In this document: positions 57,699-64,000 of the stretch, in pieces | Position numbering within the stretch: the first letter of the stretch is position 1 | Layout: each line of letters begins with the position of its first letter | Source of the DNA: Lentinus brumalis | Taxonomy: Eukaryota; Basidiomycota; Agaricomycetes; Polyporales; Polyporaceae | NCBI GenBank assembly: GCA_001792895.1 | Contig: MARA01000006.1 | Coordinates: 1,178,001 to 1,242,000 of the forward strand | DNA length: 64,000 nt | Direction of reading: 5' to 3' | Position numbers and translations under genes: made by a program | Notes under the pieces: generated by a model | The model's input: the letters and a program-made list of their open reading frames with translations, nothing else | Told to the model about the DNA's origin: nothing | Databases searched by the model: none

Positions 57699-60600
57699 AT
57701 GGCCCCGAACATGGCCTCCGTCTTCCTTCCCCTACTTGCTGCTACCGGGTTTGCTCTCGCCGCCAAGTTCTCTCCTTCGTCTGTGTCGCGCGCCACGAGC
57801 GGCTTTGGTAACACGCTCCCTAACAAGTTCATCGTCGAAGTGGACGATGCTAGCAATATACCCGGCAAACGCGCTCTCGAGACACGCTCGGTCAGTAATC
57901 ACTCCTTCCGACGTCGCTGTCTGATCCTGCCACGCGGATTCGTGTGAGAGCTCATCATATCGTCAGGCCCATGAGATTGTCTACGAATCTCTTCGGAAGA
58001 GGGACCTTGGGTTCAAGGTGGACAAGGAATTCAATTCCCCAGGCCTGTTCCTCGGTTCGGTGCTAACCTTGGACGTAAGTGCCCGCGCATCCGCTTCCCC
58101 ACCTTCCCTATCTGCCATCTGCTCACGCCTTTTCGCCAACAGAACGCGAATGTATGCCATGCCCGCGTGCTGTGGGTCGTTTCGAGACTCACGTTCGCAT
58201 GGCCTGCCAGGACGCTGCGAAGGTACTTGATATTCCGGGCGTGAAGGCCATTCGCCCGGTCACCCTTATCCCCGCCCCAAAGTACGTCTCCTTGATGATC
58301 GTTCGCCATTCGTGCGCCATCGCGCGCGTCGTACTAAATGGCGGACGCATTCAGGCCTGTGAAGCTACATGTCGTCACGGGACCCGACGATCCGCAGATT
58401 CCCCCGGACTCCGAGTCGACGCATATCCTCACGGTGAGAACGCAGAGAGGGCCTTCGCAGGCGAAGCTCCATGTACCTGATCCCGGTTTATGTCGCACAG
58501 GGCGTAGATAAGCTGCATGTCCAGGGGTTCTTCGGGAAAGGCATCAAGATCGGAATGTGAGTACTCGAGGCTGCATGTGGCATAGAAGCATTTATGAAGG
58601 TCGCTGCACTCTTTGCTGTTCAGCATCGACACTGGTGCGTGATCCTACTTGACTGTGCCCTGCTTATTTCTGACACGTCCGTCCAGGTATCGATTATACT
58701 AACCCCTTCCTCGGCGGTGCATTCGGCCCTGGCAACAAGGTCATCGGTGGCTTCGACTTCGTTGGCGATGCGTATGGTGAGTGCTGCAAACATCCATCCG
58801 TGAGACACAGCGGTGATTGTAGCTTCAGATGGTGAATGAAACACTTCCTAGCGGACGGCTAGGTGCTCACGGTGCTTTGTAGGTACGAACACGCCCGTGC
58901 CTGATTCAGACCCTCTGGATCAGTGCAACGGCCATGGTACACACGTCGGAGTACGTATTGGCCTCCGTGTCGTGCAGCTCTAGCATATGCTCAACGTACC
59001 TTGCAGGGCATCATTGGTGCGGACCCGGTGAACCCATTCAACATCAGTGGTGTAGCGTCCCAGGCATCAATCAACGCGTACCGCGTCTTTGGCTGCTCAG
59101 GGTCCGTCACCGACGATGGTCAGCATTTTTTCTTGCTATTCCGGTTCGATACTAACGACTTGGTCTTTGCAGTTCTCCTCGAGGCATTACTCCAGGGCGT
59201 CAAGGACGGCAACAACATCCTCACTATGTCGCTTGGTGGCCCGGACGGATGGACAGAGGGCACGACTTCGGTCGTGTCCAGCAGGATTGCTGCGTCGGGG
59301 CGGATCGTCACGATCGCTGCGGGTGCGTCCCAACTTCCTCGTTCACTCTTCGAATCATGCTTCTAATTCGTTTTATTGCATTGTGCTCCTCGGCTTGGCT
59401 TGTAACGTACGGTGGCGCTGAGCAGGTAACGACGGTGCGAAGGGCTCATGGTACACGTCCGGCCCTGGGAACGGTATCAACGCGATCTCGGTCGCCAGTC
59501 TCGACAACACCGTCATCCCCCTGCAGAACGCGACCGTACATGGGGTCGTGCACGACCCCATCACGTACTTTGACGCGCTGCCGCTCCCGGTCAATGGCAC
59601 GCTGCCTCTCTTTGCGACGAGCAACGATACGACCGTCGTGGACGATGCGTGCGACCCGCTCCCGGATGACACGCCTGACCTGTCCGGCTTCGTGGTGCTC
59701 GTCCGTCGCGGGACTTGTACCTTCGTGAGTAGGGAGTTGAGTTGTATGCACTGTTGCTGACTTTCGCTCCTGTGCAGGTTCAAAAGTTGACGAACATTGC
59801 AGCGAAGGGAGGTAACGTCACCCTGATCTACGAGTACGTGGTGGTTGTTTGTACCGCGCCTGCAGGAAACTCATGCCTCCCTGACTGCAGCAACGGGAGC
59901 GGGTTCCAGGATATCTCGGTTGACAACTTCACTGCCGTCCTGATCCAAGCCCCAGATGGCGAATTTGTACGTGCTGTCTCTGACTTTGCCGTAATGAAAC
60001 TGCACCTCATCCACCGTACATAGTTGGCCCAGCAGTTTGCCGCAGGGGCCCCAGTCGCGATCTCGTTCCCGCAATCGGGCGCGAGCTTCCAGTTCCCGGA
60101 CCCAGATGGCGGCCTCATCTCGAGCTTCACGAGCTACGGCCCCACGAACGACTTCTTTTTCAAGCCCGCGGTCGCCGCGCCCGGTGGCAACATCCTCTCG
60201 ACGTTCCCCGTCCCGCTCGGCTCGTTCGCTGTGCTTTCGGGGACATCGATGGCGACGCCCTTCATGGCTGGCGTGTCAGCGCTGCTCTTTGAGGCTCGTG
60301 GCACCTCTGCAGAAACCGGCAAGATCGCGCGCTCGCTCTTCGAGTCTACTGCGCAGCGCGTCGCTTCGAGTCATACGGATGGCGACCCGCTGCAGACTGT
60401 CACTCAGCAAGGCGCTGGTCTCGTGGACGCGTTCAGGGCTATCCATGCTGAGGTGCTCGTGTCGCCCACGGAGCTCATCACAAACGACACTGCGCACTTC
60501 CGTGGCGTGTGAGTACCATACATCTACGTTCGGGGAGACTTTGCTGATTGGATGCATCAGGCAAACGTTCACCGTGAAGAACACGGGCAAGGCCAGGAAG

Positions 60601-61572
60601 ACGTTCAAGCTCTCCCACATCCCGGCCGGCACCGCTCTCACTGTCCAGCCTGTGAGTTGTATCGGCCCATGCTTATGTCGACCGAGTGGCTCACCGTGCT
60701 ACAGGACTCGATCTTCCCGGCGGATGGACCCGTACCTCTCGACGCCACAGCTGCGACGGTTTCCTTCTCGCCCAAGTCCTTCACCGTCAACCCCGGCCAG
60801 ACGCAAACCGTCACCGTCTCCATCACTCCTCCGAAGGGTCTCGACGCGAAGACCTTCCCCGTCTTCTCCGGCTTCATCGAGCTCGCCAACGGGGACGAGA
60901 GATTCCAAGTGACGTACCTCGGCTTGGCCAACTCTCTGAAGAACATGCCCGTCGTCGACAACACGAATGTGTTCTTCGGCGTGAACCTGCCCACGATGGT
61001 CGACCCGGATGGCAACTTCTTCTCTACCCCCGAGAACTTCACGTTCGTCGACGATGACTTCCCGTCCGTGCTGTTGCGCCTCAACTTTGGCACGTCCACG
61101 CTCCGCTTCGACCTTGTTGATTCGAACATCAAGCTCAACACGACGCTGAACACGCGCGAGGTTGAGGAGACGGAGACAGAGACGGAAACGGAAACGGATA
61201 CGGAAACGCACGTCTTCGAGCGCTCCGTCTTCAGCTTCCCGCACAACCTGGGCCAGGGCACGTTTGCGAAGGTCAAGATCCTCGGGACGCTCTTCGAGGC
61301 GGACTTCCAGCCGCGGAACTCAGATCAAGATGTGAGTGGCCGTATCGTTTCCTTGCAGAGGAGATGTGCTGATACCAATGATGTCTACGCAGGATGGCAC
61401 AGGGTTCAACGAGCTCTCGATCCCGACCCCGCAGTTCGCCAACGGGACTACGATCCCGAACGGCTCGTACCGCATCCTCCTCCGCGCTCTGAAGGTCACG
61501 GGCGACCCGACAAAGGAGGAGGACTTTGAGAGCTGGCTGAGCCCGGTCCTTGGGTTTGGGGTTCCTTCGTGA
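57699..61572 (+). CDS. Secreted subtilisin-like serine protease (S8, PA-domain type), 924 aa
   Basis: Seventeen exons, phase-consistent: 57699-57890, 57967-58074, 58187-58281, 58355-58433, 58501-58556, 58624-58634, 58687-58776, 58883-58950, 59007-59118, 59173-59322, 59426-59724, 59778-59833, 59891-59966, 60024-60508, 60561-60651, 60705-61331, 61393-61572. A signal peptide (LPLLAATGFALA) and inhibitor-like propeptide (NKFIVEVDDA) lead to the catalytic triad D179 (IIDTG), H228 (NGHGTHVGG) and S539 (SGTSMATP), with oxyanion Asn in AAGNDG. A PA-type insert lies between His and Ser, and a fibronectin-like C-terminal domain begins at QTFTVKNTGKARKTF. The exon 3 acceptor is less certain. Expected role: extracellular protein breakdown. 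Confidence 0.92.
61164..61207 (+). repeat. GARACN hexamer repeat in subtilase
   Basis: Imperfect hexamer repeats (GAGACR/GAAACG) encode alternating Glu-Thr (ETETETETDTET) in the C-terminal domain of the protease. Likely length-variable between strains. Confidence 0.75.
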
Positions 61573-62117
61573 CGAGCCTGGTGTCTGTAAATCTCATCGT
61601 CGTTAGCATCGCATGACACGTCTGCCGCACTAGTACTCACTCTCAGTCTATTGGGTTAAAACACGCTCCCAGAGCCTCTGCGCGCAGCTATTTGACCTCT
61701 TCTACCCACACTGTCGAAGAGGTGCGAAACGCAGCAACATGGAAGGATGATCAAACTTACGGCTTACGGACCAAATGTTTCCGAGATGCTCCCCTGGTCG
61801 CAATGACCAAGAGAAACATGCACGAAACCTCGCCCGCCATTCCAGGTGGTGATTTTTGTATTGCTGAACTAGAAACTCGTCGAAGATGCTAGCTAGTACC
61901 TGGGCCATTCAAAGCCGATGTGCCAGTGAGAACAAGACACGACCAATCATATTGGACGAACTACAACGGTCGGCATGGATGGCATAGTGCATATGGCTGG
62001 AGCTCATTCGGAAGCATATGATACGGTGATTGATACAGACATGACACGCCCAGATATGACGGCTCAAGAGGAGGGGTTGCGAATGAAGACTACAGGATAC
62101 CAGATGTTGATATGCGC
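61573..62117. other. Intergenic region between converging genes
   Basis: About 545 bp with the 3' flanks of the subtilase and the ribosomal protein gene. No gene seen. Confidence 0.5.
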
Positions 62118-62904
62118 TTATGATCTGGGCTTCTCCTACAGGTCAGGCCAGATAAGGTTAGCCACGCGCGTGCGAACAGAGAGCGGGTACGTGCCTTCTT
62201 CTCCTTCCAGAGAGCCAACAGACCGACGCCCGAGACCTTGACGACCTTGAAGCGGACACCGGGAATATCACCCTTTGCCTTACCCCGGCGACCGAAACCG
62301 GAGATAAGGACCTCGTCGTTCTCGTCGACGAAGTTCAAGCAACCATCGTTCTGCAAGGCCAAGTTCAACGCGGTCAGATGGTGGCGTTACAGAAGCCGCC
62401 ATCAGGGTCCAGAGCACTCGAAAGCGCAGTAAACCCCGACCAGGGCCAATGAGCGATGGGATGAAACTCACCGGTACGAAGGCAGTGACCTTCTTGCCGT
62501 TCTTGATGAGCTGCACACGGACACACTTGCGAATAGCGGAGTTGGGCTGCTTGGCCTCCACGCCGACCTTCTCAAGCACGATGCCCTTTGCGTGCGAAGA
62601 GCCTCCGGTGGGGGAGGTCTTGTAGATGTTGCCAAGGGCGCGCTTCTTGTACGCCTTGTCCGCCTACACATCGAGAATGGGGAGTCGTTGAGCGACTGGA
62701 ATGGGGAGTGCGACGATGGAAAGGGAAATGGAGAGGCATGGGGCATAGATTGGACACTCACCCAGCGATTTTCACGGCGGTCGTTGCGCAGCTTGCGCGC
62801 GGCCTGCAATCCACGGGGTTTGTTGGCTGGCGAGCGAGACGGTCAGCATGACGAGAACAACGCTCCGAAGACGAGCAGGACGGCGGCGACGACTTACAGC
62901 CCAT
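62118..62904 (-). CDS. RPS23: 40S ribosomal protein S23 (uS12), 145 aa
   Basis: Decoding-centre protein of the small ribosomal subunit. Five exons, phase-consistent: 62898-62904 (7 nt), 62762-62826, 62472-62663, 62195-62350, 62118-62135. The sequence is nearly invariant across eukaryotes: [60 protein letters not shown] (PNSA loop with the hydroxylated proline), [20 protein letters not shown], and C-terminus WKEKKEKPRS. The final intron starts with GC (AAG|GCACGT) instead of GT. Reading through it would give an unnatural 38-residue tail, so splicing there is strongly implied. The length equals the usual 143-145. Confidence 0.96.
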
Positions 62905-63431
62905 CTTTGACGACGACTTGCGTGGTAGATGCGGATGAAGAGGGCTTGCTGTCGGAGTTCGAATTCTCCGCCAGAACTGCAAAGTACCTGGCAGCTGTGA
63001 GCACGTGACTATCAGCCACCTTATCAGCCTTCTAGCGCCCAGAGCCTCTGCTCCTCGACCACGATGTCCCGCGGACTCCCATGCTCGCCGTGGTCAAATA
63101 GACATATCCTTCTCTCTCATCCCTTGTTGGGTCTCCGCCGAACATCCGATGTACTGCGTGGTCCGTTTATTTCGCGATCTGGAGGTGAAATGTCTGTCTG
63201 GGCTAGCTCATGTTTTGCTAACGCTCGCGTGAAACGAAAGGCATCCTCCCGTCTTCGGTGAACCTTCCACTAGTGCCGTCACGCATGTGTGAATATTCTC
63301 ACAGAAACGCGGCCTTCGTGGCCTTTTGTCTGGCATCTAATATTGCTATCGACCGAGCCCTGGGCACATAAACCGTCGCCGCAGGTGCTAGACCTCGAGA
63401 GTCGTAAGCACCCTTCGCACCCGCCTCAGCC
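62905..63431. other. Divergent intergenic region
   Basis: 527 bp between RPS23 (minus) and the acetyltransferase-like gene (plus). It must hold both promoters; no motif assigned. Confidence 0.5.
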
Positions 63432-64000
63432 ATGTCGTCAGGTAGCGGCGTGCAGTACTACCACCATGGTCGGTTCCGTGTTGCTGGTGGCATCCTCCCG
63501 AATGCAATCACGGCGTACCGCACTTACGGCGACCCCGCAAACCCATGCATCGTCTTCCCCACATGTTATGGCGGGAGACTTGACAGTACGTCCGTCTAGT
63601 TTGCGTCTCTCTTTTCAATCTGAAGTATGGAGAAGACGTCGGGCTGCTAGGCCAGGACTACATGATCGGCCCTGACAAGGTACACTAGTCACGCCGACCA
63701 ATGCTGCATCTCAAGCACTGAACAAGCTTGACATTGCGTCTTTGCAGGCACTGGACCCCACCAAGTACTACATTGTAACTTTCGCGCTCTTTTCGAACGG
63801 CGAGGTACGCTCGATCTGTGTGGACGCCGCGCCTTCTGCCTTCACTCCGTGCGCTGAACTCACTGCCTAACTCCCAGTCCTCTTCGCCATCCAACACGGT
63901 GAGCCACGTTCCGCCACACCTGTCAAACACCAGCTCCCACCGCTGACTTCGCCGTTGCCCAGCCTCCGCCGTACAACGGGCCGTACTTCCCCGCTGTATC
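63432..64000 (+). CDS. Homoserine O-acetyltransferase-like alpha/beta hydrolase, 5' part
   Basis: Runs off the window end. Exons: 63432 to about 63581 (MSSGSGVQYYHHGRFRVAGG, ILPNAITAYRTYGDPANPCI, FPTCYGGRLD), a second with YGEDVGLLGQDYMIGPDK, a third from about 63750 (ALDPTKYYIVTFALFSNGE), a fourth SSSPSNT and a fifth starting PPPYNGPYFPAV. The order of an early beta strand, TCYGG oxyanion loop, DP..YYIV strand and SSSPSNTPPPYNG match the MET2/MetX-like acetyltransferase branch. The catalytic Ser-Asp-His lie beyond the window, so true homoserine acetyltransferase versus a related hydrolase cannot be decided. Confidence 0.8.

Noticed and set aside
1..64000. tRNA genes and CRISPR arrays
   Set aside because: No GGTTCGANTCC-type B box with a matching A box was found, and no regularly spaced short repeats are present.

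Overview
The window is nuclear DNA of a filamentous basidiomycete, most likely a polypore (order Polyporales). Every well-resolved gene is cut by many short GT-AG introns of about 45-65 nt, coding DNA is GC-rich at third positions, and the proteins (PHD-finger Cti6-like protein, CORVET Vps8, COG2, HAD-terpene cyclase fusion, GtaA-type glutaminase, secreted subtilase) are typical of Agaricomycetes. The order is inferred from general gene style; no marker gene was compared. Exon joins were rebuilt by hand from splice signals, reading phase and family knowledge. Joins described as phase-consistent give an uninterrupted frame from ATG to stop.

Region 1 (1-14 kb) is an accessory block. It holds a tandem, same-strand array of protein-kinase-like genes: a C-terminal remnant (about 1.4-1.6 kb), a frameshifted copy, two intact copies, one intact copy whose kinase catalytic residues are replaced, and one heavily damaged copy. 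Two unrelated genes of unknown function (3459-4857 and 9234-10811) sit inside the array on the opposite strand.

Region 2 (14.5-20.9 kb) is housekeeping: phosphatidate cytidylyltransferase (CDP-diacylglycerol synthase), DNA topoisomerase I, and a divergent small complex I subunit (B12/NDUFB3 type). A gene-poor stretch of about 4.9 kb follows (20.9-25.8 kb).

Region 3 (25.8-43.2 kb) starts with a two-domain HAD-terpene cyclase, a likely drimane-type sesquiterpene synthase. It continues with threonine deaminase (ILV1), a Cti6-like PHD protein, VPS8, COG2 and a membrane-anchored glutaredoxin. Three pairs in the window are divergent with short shared promoters (TOP1/NDUFB3, PHD/VPS8, COG2/glutaredoxin). 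VPS8 and COG2, both membrane-traffic genes, are tail to tail.

Region 4 (43.2-57 kb) mixes an LRR/F-box-like gene, a long unknown gene, a membrane-anchored GtaA-like glutaminase, a cupin and a small unknown gene. It also carries relics showing that a segment with glutaredoxin, cupin and F-box gene ends was duplicated between about 43 kb and 54 kb.

Region 5 (57-64 kb) has a 17-exon secreted subtilisin-like protease, ribosomal protein S23 (uS12) with an apparent GC-AG intron, and the 5' part of a homoserine O-acetyltransferase-like hydrolase that runs off the window. No tRNA, rRNA, CRISPR array or intact transposon was found.
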